Part shown: one piece after another, positions 23,745 to 35,840 of the stretch
Numbering within the stretch: position 1 is the stretch's first letter
Layout: every line of letters starts with the position of its first letter
Source: Dermatemys mawii
Taxonomy: Eukaryota > Chordata > Testudines > Dermatemydidae
Direction: 5' to 3'
Length of the DNA stretch: 64,000 nucleotides
Assembly: GCA_007922305.1 (NCBI GenBank)
Contig: ML677335.1
Location: forward strand, 18,138,246 to 18,202,245
The notes under the pieces: generated by a model
Database searches by the model: none
What the model saw: the letters and a program-made list of their open reading frames with translations, nothing else
What the model was told of the DNA's origin: nothing
Translations under genes and position numbers: made by a program

Positions 23745-25130
23745 CAGCTGTAAAAAGTGGGGGGAAAGGAACTGTCCAAAGTGCTCAGAACTCCATGAGA
23801 GAAGATGCCATAAAAAAGTGAACTGCTCCCTAATCCTTTATCTTTTAACCATTACCTTGACTAAACCTATTCAGTTACCTGGAAAGCACTGTGATCTTTT
23901 CCTCTCTCCAAAGGATCTGCGTTGGACAACAATAAAGAAAATTTAACTTATCATGCACTGTATACATTTCTTGTTAATAGATTTGGGATTTACATTACCC
24001 ATCACCGTGTTCCTTTGTATACAATGCGACAGCATAAATGAAAACTTTTATATCATATGTTCTGGTCTTTCCAGTCACACCTGGAAATAAAACGTATTAT
24101 TTTCTTGGGAAAACATACTTTTCATATTTCTTGCCCCAAAGATTGGGCTGTAAGCCATTTTCTAGCAAATGTCTATATGAAGGTTTCTGAATACCTGACT
24201 GGGGAAAAATTAAAACTCTTTCTACCTGTTACACCAATGTTACAAATAAAATGATGAGACAGAAAGGTTTAGTAACTTTTGATTTTGTAAAATCTGCAGT
24301 GACAGTATCAAAAAGTGCAAAAAATAATATTCTGCTGTAAAATGATTTTCTAAGTATTTCCTAACTTTATTTTTCAAAATATGTATGAAAACTAAATTTA
24401 AAAAGATTTTTACATGTCAGAGAAAAGAGAGTTAAAATAAAAAATGCTTCTTGGAAGAGAGAGATTTGTCTATGTTTCTAGTGCCTTTCTTGTCTTGATT
24501 GTATGGTCAGTAGGCAGTCTTAGATGTTCTTATTTAAAATAAAATATTCCACAATTATATGTACTGTATATATTAATACATTTTACTTTTATAACTAAAT
24601 TAAACTGGAAATTTACTTAAAATGTTGAAATTGCTATTACTAGGGAAAAAAATCAAAGGCTCAGATCTTGTTCACACATTGTGGGCAGGCTATAGTAAAA
24701 TGTACGATTTAAATTGATTTTATTATCTACTCAGTAGCTGGATTTTAACTGTCAAGACAGCAGCCATGGATTCCCTTTTTCAGGAGTTTTACAGATGATC
24801 ACTGACTTCAGATTGAGTAGTTCTCCATCCTATAATGAAAGTGTTGTTGAAAAACAACAAAAATCTATTTCTTTAAAATATATTTGTGCAGAAGCTGCAT
24901 GTACCTCTAAGTTTCACTCCTACCATACATACTGTATGTTTGGGGAAGTATTCTATGATATCCTTGCCAATGTGCAGAACAAAATAGATTTTTAAGAATG
25001 AAGAAGATATCCAGTCTGTATTTTATGTGAAGCAGAGTTATCTTCTATAGGGGTTTTTGTGTATTCACAAGGTGATATTTGTATTGTAAAACAATAATGG
25101 TGAAGGAAAATAAAGAGACTTTTAAAAAAT
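23745..25130 (+). other. SGMS1: SGMS1 3' UTR with several poly(A) signals
   Basis: The AT-rich sequence after the stop codon contains AATAAA hexamers at 23931, 24086, 24245, 24436, 24538 and 25109. The last is followed by a T/GT-rich stretch typical of a cleavage region, so I place the likely distal end near 25130. The closely spaced earlier hexamers allow shorter alternative 3' ends, the first only about 190 bases after the stop. Extent is inferred from signals only; no transcript evidence is available. Confidence 0.6.
25109..25114 (+). terminator. Likely distal SGMS1 poly(A) signal
   Basis: AATAAA followed within about 30 bases by a T-rich, then TGTGT-containing stretch. It is the last of six hexamers after the SGMS1 stop codon, and repeat-derived DNA begins a few hundred bases later. 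Confidence 0.5.
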
Positions 25131-25480
25131 GTATTTTCTTTTATCTTTTCAATGTGTCTTAAATTTAATGGTAGGTTTACACTTCAGAGCTTTGTCTTTA
25201 CTTTTCTGTATTTTATTGAATGGACTCAGAATTGGACTTTATGAAAACAGCATTCATTTTAGCCAATGTTCACATTTTACAAGTCAGTGCATTAATGCTA
25301 TGCGTTAGTAGTAATATTTAAAGGTCTGAGAGTAGCTGACAGGCCTCCATGTGTTGTTTAAGGACCAACCATGATCCACAATGAGGAATTGCTACAACCT
25401 CCTAAGCGACATGACTGTCTGTACACGCAGGACCTCTCATGCCGGGCTGCACATCCGGAGAGATTCAAGCATGACTCAAG
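25131..25480. other. Intergenic, no feature seen
   Basis: Short unique stretch between the presumed SGMS1 3' end and the DIRS remnant. Confidence 0.4.
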
Positions 25481-26330
25481 TCAGTCTACCACTCTGAGGT
25501 TCACCATCTGGACAAGTTAGTATACATCTCAGACAGGATATTGTCATCTCTGAATTGGTGCATGAATCTCAGACGGGGTATTGTCATCTCTGAATGTGCC
25601 AGGACAATGTGTGTGGGGCTTCCCCTTATCAGGAATCCAACTCCACATTTATTGTTGTTATCTCTTATGGGTCCCTCATTTGTGCCCTTAGGTTCCTGCT
25701 GCATTATTACACCTCTCAGCAAAAGTGGCTTTTGAGGCCATCACCTCTCTAGAGTAGTGGGCAACTGCACATGCTGGAAACAGATCCCACAGACGCTATA
25801 ATCTATGAGAGAAAAGTGCACCTTTTCAGAGTGGTATCTGATTTCCACCTAAATCAGTCTACATACTTGTCAGTCTCTTCCAAAGCCACATGCGTACAAG
25901 GATGAGCCCTTTACCTGAACAGAACAAAGCTCTTTTGAGTTTCTTACCAGCTCTTCGTATCATATGCAGAGCAAATGAGACATCATCCTATTACAGCAGG
26001 ACGGCTCTAACTGGATTGCAAGCTGCACTGTCACACCTATGCTGCCAAAGATATCAAATTTCCTAAGAAGCTGTCTGCATTCAACAAGAGTGCACTTATC
26101 CATCCTCATTTCCTTTTGTGATAAATGTTCCTATCTTTGCCATCTGTACAGTGGTGACTATGGGCCTTGGTCCACAGATTTGTCAGACAGTATGCAATTG
26201 CAGCTGCATCAAGAGAAGAGACAAATGTAAGGGAAAAAGAGTCCATCTTCTGATGAGACACCTAGCCCCATGTCTGTTGATAATGGCTTATTAATTGTGA
26301 CATTTTAGGGATGACTCACACCAGTAAGGA
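25481..26330 (+). pseudogene. DIRS-type remnant: RNase H part and tyrosine recombinase
   Basis: At 25600-25740, broken frames parallel the RNase H region of DIRS polymerases: a CVG.P motif, then a decayed TDAS-like segment, then SQQKW for the usual QG.W. From about 25900 to 26110 the frames read FVSYAEQMRHHPITAGRL and a YAAKDI..P segment ending in a decayed HSTR-like position. This matches the C-terminal half of the DIRS tyrosine recombinase. Many stops and frameshifts make it nonfunctional. A 29-bp direct repeat with period 40 lies at 25527-25595. Confidence 0.6.
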
Positions 26331-26597
26331 GTTCTGTCACCTCCTACCTTGTAACATTCGGTGCCTCTATGGTGCCATGGTTCAGAGCCCTGACACCAAT
26401 AACCAGCCTGCAAGCATAAAAGTCTCACTCCGGCTTCCACCCACCTATTTACTCCTTACAGGGTGACCCCAATAACTCTTCTGGTCCCAAGTCCCCACTT
26501 CCCTTTTAACAAGGTTTGCAGTGTTTTGTTTTGTTTTTTCTCAGACTGTAGTAATTCATGGTTACGCAGAGTGGCAGAAACACCTTCCTTCCTTAGG

Positions 26598-26890
26598 CCA
26601 TGTCTCTGCTTACAGCCTTACAGAGACACAGGTGTACCAATCCAACTGTGCAGCTTTAAAAGCACGCATGCCATCGTGTTATGCCAATGGGAGAGCAGCT
26701 CTCCTGTTGACATAATAAAACCTGTTCAATGAGCAGCAGTAGCTATGTCAGCAGGAGAGCATCTTCCACCGACCTAGCGTTTTGCACACAAGTGCTTATG
26801 CCGGCAAAACTTGCATTGCTCACTTGCAGGGGCGGGGGTTTCACACCGTGTGCAACAAAAGTTTCGCTGACATAAATGCAATTTTAGACA
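26598..26890. mobile_element. Miniature element, 'ctatgtcagcaggagag' family
   Basis: Shares taggccatgtct ends and the internal 'gggagagcagctctcctgttgacat' type motif with copies at 33894, 34292, 49134 and 51436. Each carries the words 'agcggcagtaactatgt' or similar and a cGacataagt... tail. Decayed terminal inverted repeats (aggccatgtct / agacataact). Confidence 0.6.
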
Positions 26891-27329
26891 TAACTCCAGT
26901 TTTGGAAAACCATGGCCTTCTTTTCCGGTTCAATGTCTTTCCATTACTTTAATTGTCCACAATTGTCTTTCCCTGGATTGTAAAAGTGTTTGGAGATAGT
27001 TTAATGTAAGCAACTAGTCTGGGAGGTGCCCCTCCCCGCCTAAGTGCTTCCTTATACTCCTGTGAGGTGCTAATGTAGTTGCACACCCTAGTTACAATTA
27101 CAGTTTTCTGCCTGTATATACATGCATAATTCATCTGCAAATGGCAATCAAGTTCAGAACATTACTATCTTTTATTAAAGACTTTATCTGACCCATATTT
27201 ATACCCAATAACATTGTTTACAACCAGTTGTTTCACTTGCTTGTTTTTGGGGGGATTCACACCCTTGTTCTCGTCTGCCTGGCCCCTGATTGTCCTAGTA
27301 GTCATATACAGCATAATGGGATATGTGAG

Positions 27330-27480
27330 AAGAAGAAATGGTTGCTCTGCTTCTCGTAACAGTTTGTTCTTTGAGATGTGTTACATATGTGTGTTACATG
27401 ATCCATCCTCCTTCCTCAACACATTGGAGTCTATCATTGGTATCCCAGGGTGAAGGAACTGAAGGATGATCAGTGTGACT
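27330..27480. mobile_element. DIRS-like terminal fragment
   Basis: The words cgtaacagtttgttctttgagatgtgt and 'ctcaacacattggagtctat' resemble the terminal repeat of the same DIRS-like family, whose other end (gcagttactgtatgggtaag) closes the copy at 41810. Short and isolated. Confidence 0.4.
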
Positions 27481-27557
27481 TTGCTCTTTATGCCCTTCAT
27501 TTGTAGCATGAGGAAGGCAGGAAGTAAATAGGGCCACACCTACTGGAACCACTATGG

Positions 27558-28301
27558 CAGAGATGGGCAAACTTTTTGGTCCTTTGGCCTGAGGGCCACA
27601 TCGGGTTTATGAAATTGTATGGAGGGCCAGTTAGGGGAGGCTGTGCCTCCCCAAACAGCTAGGTGCGGCCTGCCCCCTGCCTGCTATCTGATACCCCAAC
27701 CCCTGCTTCTCACCCTCTGATGGCCACCCAGGAACTCTGCCCTATCCACCACCCCCTGTCCTCTGACCGCCTCCAGACCTCCCACCCCTCACTGCCCCCC
27801 GCTGCCCTATCCAACGCCGCCTCTCCTTCCCTTCCTTCCCGGGACCCTCTGCCTCCATTCAACCCCCCTGTTCCCTGCCCTCTGACTGCCCCGACCCCTA
27901 TCCACACCCCTGCCCCCTGACTACCACCTCTAACTCCCCTGCCCTCTGTCCAACCCCCCCATTATCATGCTCCCTGGAGCATCAGTGGCTGGTGGCGCTA
28001 CATCTGTGCTGCTCAAAGCACCAGAACAGGCAGCCACTTTGTTTAGTTGGAGCCAGCCATGCCATTGTGCAGCACAGAGCACTGGGTCAGGCTGTGCCTC
28101 TGCAGCTGCGCTGCCAGGCAGGGGCTCACAGCCCCGCCGCCCAGAGCATTTCGCTGGTGGCACAGTAAGCTGAGTCTGTGGGAGAGGGAGGACAGCAGGA
28201 GAGGGGCTGGGGGCAAGCCTCCACTGCTGGGAGTTCACGGGCCGGGCAGGAGGGTCCTGTGGGCCGGATGTGGCCCATGAGCTGTAGTTTACCAACCTCT
28301 G
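27558..28301. mobile_element. Nonautonomous hAT element, GC-rich, with target duplication
   Basis: Terminal inverted repeats are CAGAGATGGGCAAACTTTTT on the left and, reversed, CAGAGGTTGGTAAACTACAG on the right. It is flanked by CACTATGG (27550-27557) and CACTAGGG (28302-28309), an 8-bp duplication with one mismatch. The interior is a C-rich polypyrimidine stretch (27660-27960) and a GC-rich segment. Open frames on both strands through 27663-28376 are due to this composition and should not be read as genes. Confidence 0.88.
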
Positions 28302-28309
28302 CACTAGGG

Positions 28310-31300
28310 GATACTCTCTGGCCTCTGTGCATGAGATACATGTACCCCTACAGTGTATTGGACATATGCAAGTCATCTTGAACAGCAGTTATGAGATGGT
28401 GAATTATCAATTCTTAAAAGTGCTCATATGGTGCCAGTTTCTGGACAGTCCCCATTATGCCTTGTTTTAGGTAGAGCCACCCAGTCTCTTGCAGCTATTT
28501 TAAATGAAGAGTGTGTAATGCAGATCGTAACATTTGCAACTGCAAGGCTAAAAAGCTGATCTAAAAAACAACAAAATTTAGAAGTTGATAATGCTTGGGA
28601 AAGATTCCAGATCTCGGGGTAGTTGACTAGATTGTCTAGATTTTTCATGATCACACATGAACGCTCATTGGCATTTGTATGAATATATGGAGCAGATTCA
28701 GTTTAATGTAATGCTCATTCTGCATTATAGTATCTGACTGCATGAATTTTGCGAAAGATGTTGGGATTGGCACAGTGAGTTTTCATTAAATTTAATAAAC
28801 CACTCTTAATTAATACTTTGTTGTAGTTGGCAGCAAATAACTGTTGGGTAGCTGGAGTTACTCTTCTCCAGTGAATACCGTGTGAAAATGAAATTGAGAG
28901 GATTTGGGAACATGGAAAATAAAATTCAAGGTCTGAGACAAAACTGGGCTACTCAGGAATAAAGGGGGAAATTAAGAAGGATAAAGAATGTATGTATCTA
29001 TATCTACACCACAGAATGTTGGAAAGATACCTATTTAGTTACAGGTAATAAAGAGGGAAACTATCAGAAACTAACGCTTCAAAAGAGGAGATACTGTAAC
29101 AAATTGATAAATTAACCAGCAACAGGACACTAGGACCAGATGGTGTAGGAGTTCTGAGAGATAGGGCAAGTTAAAATTTAGCCTGCAGGGACCATAAACC
29201 AATGTGTGGTGGCTGAACGTTTGGAGTTTGATTCAATAATTAGAGAATAACCGTCTTATCACACAGTCTCCATAATCAAGGAGAACTTGTCCACATATCT
29301 CTGAATTTGTTCAGATCTGGTATATTTGCTTTGGTTCCACCATGCTAATTTTCCAAAGAAGTTACAAAGAGCTGCTCGTGATCTTTTAGAAAAAACATGC
29401 ACAGGAGTCCCAGTTTCAGGTCTCATATTCTGAAGGTGAGGGAGGTTGGAACTCTCCTAGCTCTTAAAGTTTTTAGCCTTTTTAGACCCTGGCAGCTGGG
29501 CATCAGCCTGTCTCCTATGTTTCATTGGAACTGCCATGCCCCCAGTCATCTGTAGACCTCCTCAGACCCTTTATGACCACAGTTAGCATAGTTGCTTCCA
29601 TGCAGAAGCTTTGTCTGCTGCTGCTCCATCTCTTTTCTTGGAGACTATTTACTTTTGACAGTTCAGCTTGATCCTTTAGTGGTCTCTCATCCATCATTCC
29701 AGTTAGGCTGTTTTTCAACTGGCTTCAGATATCGGTTGTCCCCTCCAGTCTCTCTTGGAACCGGGTTGTTTGCTTGCTAAGAGCAGTTGCTCTATCTCTG
29801 GATTACTTTTTCTGGGCAGGATTGTGTAGGTGCAATTAATATTTCTCTTGTTTCTCTTTTTTCTTAGTAAAAGTGCAGACGACTGTCACAATTCCTTTGG
29901 TGTTTTTGAGAGCCCCTGGCTTGCAGTTATTGAATAATGTAAATTATTTTCTCTAGTGTTGTTGAGGCATGTTCCCCTGTCAGTAGTGGGAGGCGCTAAA
30001 GGCTGGAGGCTATATTTTCTGCCTGACAGGAAGGAATTTTGAGGTCAGAGTCAGAAAAGTATCTGAGGCAAGAAGATCAGAGATCTAGAAGTGAAGTGAG
30101 GTTGATGCCATAGGCAGATGTGCACCGGTGCAAACTTACTATGGGCAGTGGAAGCTGTTTGGTTCTCTGATCTCATATACCTAACAGAAGATACAGTTCA
30201 ATGTGTTTGTTTCAGTGCCTCACTGGAATCCTGGACACTTGCAGAGGATGGGTGCTTCGGCTCCTTAGCATCTCTGCCTCCTTATGTCACCACCAAGCGT
30301 GAAGTGTGGCAGCAAGACAAAAAAACAGCCCTTAAAATATAGGCAGGTTTCTGATGCAACAGACTTTGATTTTACGGGATTAAGTAGTTTAGCTCGTCAT
30401 ATCTGGGTGGAGGGGTTCTGGCACAAGTGCATGAATACATTGCATCCATACATTGGCACACGGACAGAGTGTGTAAAGCCAGGTGCCTCTGAATCACTCT
30501 TACTCTCTAAGCCTTGACACTTTGAGGCCAGATGCCCTGGGACAATGCCCTTCTATCTCAGAGCCCCGTGTACGCAAGTGGAAATGCTGTGTGCATGGTA
30601 TCTAAAAGGAAAAATTTAGATTTTTCCTACGGTGGGGAGGGTTTTCTAATCCAGTAACTTCATTTAGGCAAAAAATTGGAAGCTGGGCACTTTTGAAAAT
30701 CTGGCCCTGGGCTGGGATATAAGTGCTTTCAAAATACATAAATAAGGTTAAAGTATTTTTAAAATACATACAGAATGTGCAGTACCTGTTCACAATCTCA
30801 AAGATCTTTGAATTCTCATAGAACCCCTGTCCTGCAAATGCTAGACACCAAGATCCTTTTGAGTAGTTAAACTGTGATTAAATTCTACGGCTCAGTTCTG
30901 CCACCCTTACAATGCATAGTATCTTTGTTTCACAAGTGGTGCTATTGGCATTGATTGGACTACTCACAGAGTAAGACACTACACAATGTGAATAAGGTGA
31001 GACAAGACCCAGTCTTCCAAGCTCTTTCAGCAAATCATATTGCTTGTTGCCCAGAAGTCTTCGTAGGACTGGGCTCATAGCTTGGCAGTTTATGAAACAT
31101 TGCTTTTGAATCAATTGAAAAAGGTTGTTTTTGTTCTAAGAAGAATACTTGATTACTAGATTACTTGTAAGGAAAGAAAAAACTATCCTTAAATTCCAGT
31201 TGATAGAATTAATTTAGCAATTAAAAAATTGAAAATCAGTGAATGCTCCTCACTGGTTTGAAAGAACATTAATAATGTTTTGGGTATTGCAAAATGACCT

Positions 31301-32077
31301 TCAGTGGATGTCTCTGAAAGATGCAATATATTTAAATAGGATAATAGATCAATCTGCAGAAATAAATATTACTAATTCAAGTCTATTATTAATGGAAATT
31401 AACTGGGTGTTTTCAAAGACCATGACTTATAGTCAAGCTCTAGATGCAAAACCAGCTGGAAATAGTAATAGTAAATTGTAAATACAAATATAATGCTGCT
31501 TAATCTGAGAGGCCCCCGAGAGGCAATTGATGGTGCAGAAGCAGGAGTTTGGACTGACTGGGAGCTCCCAATTTTTTTTCTTTAAACAACATGAGGAGGA
31601 GTTGTAAGGCTATGTTCAGGAATGGACAAGTATAAAGGTAGTAACTAGTGGTTAGTGTAACTGCTATAGGAGCAGAGTTTAACAAGACCTACATTCCACA
31701 CCAGTCTCTTTGAGGTCTATGAATGTTAGAAGTGAGTGAGTCATAGGCCGGGCCATTTGACTGAGTAAGTTGGTGGGAGGGTCAAAGTCCTTGTGTGTTG
31801 TACTAGTTTCATATAAATACAAAGATAGCTAGTGAATGTGCTTTTCAAGATGAAAGGCAATTGACGGAGTGAGTACTGAGGAGATTGGACTTCAGTGAAA
31901 GTTCCAGTCAGTGAGTATCTTTTAAAATAATTAAAAATCTTTTAATATTTTGTCTTGGGATATAAAATGCAATCTTTATAAAGATGAGCAAAACAAGTGG
32001 TTTATTATATTGACAATAACTGCAGAGGAGCAGCTGAAAACTGTTAAGTTCGGTATTAGTGATTTTGAAGCTGCCTG
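28310..32077. other. Intergenic, no feature recognised
   Basis: About 3.8 kb. Possible retroelement debris at 29500-30345 (short frames on both strands) shows no motif I can name. No exon, RNA gene or clear transposon termini. Confidence 0.4.
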
Positions 32078-32605
32078 GGAATCATGGAAATGTAAGACTG
32101 GAAGGGACCCTGATAAATCCTCTAGTGCAATCCGCTGCACTCATGTCAGGATTAAGTATTATCTAGACCGGCAGTGTCCAATACATTTGTCACTAGCCAC
32201 ATGTGGCTAATAGACTATTGAACTGTGGCTAATATATGTGGCTTTTTTTATAATGTGGCTTAATGTGGCTTTTTTATAATATGGCTAAAAAGAAAAATTC
32301 AAAACCACAAGTGTGGCTAGCAGTGTGGCTAGCATCAAATTTCTATTGGACACCGCTGATCTAGACCATCCCTGACCACCTAACCTGTTCTTAAAAGCCT
32401 CCGTGATGGAGATTTCACAACCCCCACTAGACAATTTCTTCCAGATTTTAACTAACCTTACACTAAGGATTTTTTTGTCATGTTTAATCTAAGTCTTCCT
32501 TGCTGAAATTTAAGCCAGTTACTTTTTGTCCTGTCCTTAGTAGGTAAAAAAAACAAACAATAATTTATCACCTTTTATAACAACCTTTTACTGTTATCAT
32601 GTTAT
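32078..32605 (-). mobile_element. CR1 LINE 3' fragment, split by a hAT insertion
   Basis: The + strand carries 'tcatggaaatgtaagactgg', aagggaccctgataaatcc, and after the insertion atctagaccatccctgacca, 'gatttcacaacccccactag' and 'tttaatctaagtcttccttg'. This is the reverse complement of a CR1 3' end. Removing 32169-32366 restores continuity. Confidence 0.8.
32169..32358. mobile_element. 190-bp hAT miniature element with perfect 8-bp target duplication
   Basis: Flanked by ATCTAGAC at 32161-32168 and again at 32359-32366. Termini are CGGCAGTGTCCAATA and, reversed, CAGCGGTGTCCAATA (13 of 15 match). The interior is built of repeated 'tgtggctaa' and 'atgtggctt' words. It is inserted in the CR1 at 32078-32605. 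Confidence 0.9.
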
Positions 32606-32872
32606 AATGAGCCTAAACATGATCACAGTTATGCTGACTGGAAAAGATGAAAAATATAAGCAGATGAGTATTTGATTGAGAAACTCTTCAAAGTGCTGGT
32701 ATGGGCCAGAGGCCAGCTTGGTAGTTTCATACATTTGTAAAGCATATATTTTGACTGGCTAGCAGCACTTTGTTTTGAATCTTATTAATGTATTTATTTC
32801 CAATTATCTTTTATTTTGCAATGTTTTCTGCATTATGCCAATAAAATCTGCTTTTATTTCCCATAACTGGAA

Positions 32873-33148
32873 TTGGACAATGAAACTGTAAGTTGTGCCC
32901 AGTCAATGTTAGGACACTTCAAGGAGAATGAATTTGAAGTCAGAACATCTGAAATCAGATACGGAGTAAGCTTGAAATCCACTCAGGAGCAAAAGGAAGA
33001 TGTAATCACTTTCTTGAAACTGTACCTAAAAAATCTGGGAAATAATGATATGAGTATGGAAATGGCCAACAACTTGGATGTACTAGGATTGTTACAGCAA
33101 GGTAGAGACCAATTTCTCCAAGTGCTTTGCAATAAAAGATTCGCTTGA
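32873..33148 (+). CDS. Unrecognised 91-codon open frame
   Basis: The frame from ATG (32873) to TGA encodes a mostly hydrophilic, helix-prone protein with ordinary-looking composition (MDNETVSCAQSMLGHFKE at the start, FLQVLCNKRFA at the end). No signal peptide, membrane segment or metal motif. Reading stays open a few codons upstream of the ATG. There is no poly(A) tail, splice signal or promoter that I can defend. It might be a fragment of a processed pseudogene, an exon of an unknown transcript, or chance. I do not recognise the family. Confidence 0.25.
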   Translation: MDNETVSCAQSMLGHFKENEFEVRTSEIRYGVSLKSTQEQKEDVITFLKLYLKNLGNNDMSMEMANNLDVLGLLQQGRDQFLQVLCNKRFA

Positions 33149-33893
33149 AAGCAAGACATAAAAGATACATATCAGATATAAATTCCTCTTAGCCATTTCA
33201 ATCTCATGAGTTTTTAAAGGCACTACACTATAGGAAAAGAATTAAATGAATATTCCGGTTACTCATGAGGCACCCCATAGGTGTATTAAAGAAAAACAAC
33301 TAACTGTAACTTAATAACTAAAAATAGTATAAACTTAAGCATCAGTGATTGTCAGAGGACCCAGCATTTTTGATCACTGGGGCTTTTCTTCTTTCCATGT
33401 GTCATATAAATATCTGTGCAAAGTGTATATATAAGTGTATGTTTTGGGGCCAGATGCTAGCTTGCACTGTTGCACATGTACACGATGTATGAGGCAATAG
33501 AGTACATTGATCTATTTCTTTTGCTGTACTCCTAGGAAAGTGGCAGCCATTATCCTGAATCGTGCTGTCCCAGACTGAAAAGGGGCATGAGGTTGAGAAT
33601 GTTGCCATTTCCCTTCCCTTCTACCTCATGAACCTGCTTTTCCTACTTTGATCAAGTTTTGAAATAATTTTCATTACCGTGGTATCTAAGGCCTTCCAAG
33701 AAAAATTAAACAGTTCTCAGGCACTGCTTTGGGAACTTGCACTTTTTCTCATTCAAACTGTGTGTGTGTGTGTGTGTTTGTGTGTATGGTGGGGGCGAGG
33801 GTGGTAATAGTGGAGCAGTTTGTTACTGTTGGTACAGCATGTAACAATGATTCATCTAGTGCTCTCCCAAGAGCATCCAGAGACATTCACCTT
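33149..33893. other. Intergenic; (TG)n at 33759-33785
   Basis: Only a short TG microsatellite stands out. Confidence 0.5.
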
Positions 33894-34141
33894 GGGCACA
33901 GCCACACTAGAGAGTTTACAGTGGCATAGCTGCACCAATGTATAGCTAAGGCAATGGCAGAGCTCTTAACTACTCCAGCCAAGGCAAGTTTCTCCTGCCG
34001 ACAGCACTGTCTACACCAGTGTTCACACTGGTGCAATTTATGTCACTCGGGAGTGGGGGGAAGGAATGGTGATTTATTCAAACCCCGCCCCCCGAGCAAC
34101 ATAAGTTATGCCAATATAAGGTGGAGTGTAGATATAGCTTT
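33894..34141. mobile_element. Miniature element, same family as 26598
   Basis: From gggcacagccacactagaga to gtgtagatatagct. It shares ggcagagctct, 'ctgccgacagcactgtctac' and 'gcaacataagttatgccaat' with its relatives. Ends form an imperfect inverted pair (cacagccacact / agtgtagatat). Confidence 0.6.
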
Positions 34142-34205
34142 TCTCTTTGTTCCCTGATTGTGGGGGATTGATTCTGTTTGAAGCATTTGTTGCTGGCTGC
34201 TGTCA

Positions 34206-34257
34206 GATGAGTTACTGGAATAGATGAGTTACTGGAATAGAGTTACTGGAATAGAAG
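34206..34257. repeat. Small tandem repeat, gagttactggaatag unit
   Basis: Three copies of GAGTTACTGGAATAG separated by short spacers, sitting between two miniature elements. Confidence 0.85.
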
Positions 34258-34291
34258 AGCCACTGATCTGATGTAATGTGTCTTTCACTCT

Positions 34292-34560
34292 GGGCATGTC
34301 TACACTAGAGACCTTGCAGTGGCACTGCTATACTGATGCAGCTGTGTTGCTATAAGATCTCCCCTGTAAGTGCTCTGTGCTGAGAGAGCTCTCCCATCAA
34401 TATAAATAAATCACCTGCAATGAGCGGCAGTAACTATGTTGGTAGGAGAAGCTCTCCCACTGACATAGTACTGTCCACATTGGCGCTTCTATCGGTGTAA
34501 CTTATGTCACTAAGGGTATGGTTTTTTTACACTCCTGTGTGACATAGGTTATACTGTTAC
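34292..34560. mobile_element. Miniature element, same family as 26598
   Basis: Starts gggcatgtctacactagaga, contains 'gagcggcagtaactatgttg', 'ggagaagctctcccactgac' and 'tcggtgtaacttatgtcac', and ends gtgtgacataggttatac. Best-preserved member of the family in the window. Confidence 0.65.
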
Positions 34561-34771
34561 CAGATGTGCCCGTTACTTAGGGGTATGCTCATTTATTTGG
34601 GTTACTCTTCTGGGGAGAGGGTGCTGTAATTCTATTAATGTGCTGCTTATGTCACTTGTGTGTTTATATGGAGCTCTACTTCTTCCTTCTGCAAGTCCCC
34701 TTTCAGTGGAGCTATCCTGCAGGACCTAGGTTCCCTGAGGCTGGGTTCCTCCAGCCCTAGAACTAAATGAA

Positions 34772-34808
<37 letters not shown>

Positions 34809-35565
34809 AGCAAGTCTGAGCAGACTGGGTCAATCAGCACTCTCCAGCTGATTCCCTTATATGTCCCTGTGCTCAGTGAGCTGGGTGAAACAGCACTTTA
34901 AGGCTGGTTCCCTTATGTGCTCCTGGTCTCAATGGGCTGAGCTGAGCAGCACTCTCAGCTGCCCCCCCTCATGTGCCCCAAGTTAACATGTCCCTATCCC
35001 ACTTTCACAGTGACCAACTCAATGAGCAAACCCCACGGTATTTTTGGGCACTATAGGGATCTTTCAGCTTAGGTAAAAGAAGCGTTGCTGAAGACTAAAT
35101 GGGGGAAGCTAAAGACACAAATGAGTGAAATTCAGAGAGCAAGAGAGAAGCAACCAACTTAACCATAAGGGTTATTTATTGAATAAGGATAACTACAGAA
35201 GGAGGGCTAAACAAACATAACAGTTACATTTTAAAGGTTAATACCAGAGAGAGAGAGAGAAAGAGAGATCTCACCCACTCTGTGAGGCTTGAACTGATCG
35301 GGGTTCCCAGGTGATGGTGGTAGCTCAGGGTCCTGAATGCTGGAGACAGGCAGAGACCCCAGCGCAATCAGTTAGGTGATGATGGAGTCCCAGTGGAACT
35401 AATGCAGAGTTTGGGTCTAAGCATCAGAACACTGACTTGGGCACAGGTAAGGGGTTTTGTAGAGAGAATATTTAGGTTCAAGGGAGAACAATAGATTTGT
35501 TTATGGGCAAGCTGATGATTCAAGGGTGTTCTTTAGGTTAGACAATCACTCTTGGCTATGACAAA

Positions 35566-35665
35566 GAGTCCTGTGGCACCTTAAAGACTAACTAAAGTTT
35601 TAGAGCATAACCTTTCATAGGCTAATACCCATTTCGTCAGATGCAGGAGGCTATGGGAGGTGTTT
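35566..35665 (-). repeat. Abundant turtle interspersed repeat fragment
   Basis: 'caaagagtcctgtggcacct', then taaagactaac, then 'acccatttcgtcagatgcag'. This is the reverse complement of the family seen at 43410-43540. Class uncertain. Confidence 0.6.
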
Positions 35666-35840
35666 TTTTCAGGGAGCTTATAATGTAACCAGGTTGCTTC
35701 AGTATTTTGGGATATCAGTCAAAGATCTATTAGTAGAATTGGTCTGATAATTGCTGAGCTGGGTGTGTGCAGGAGTAGGTTTATTAGCATCTGGAGCAGG
35801 GATTCCCGGGATGCAGTGTGTCCCTGCTTTTTTTTGGTCT

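Noticed and set aside
27663..28376. Cluster of open frames of up to 148 codons, including Pro-rich ones
   Set aside because: They lie in the GC-rich interior of the hAT element 27558-28301, bounded by inverted repeats and an 8-bp duplication. Several overlap on both strands.
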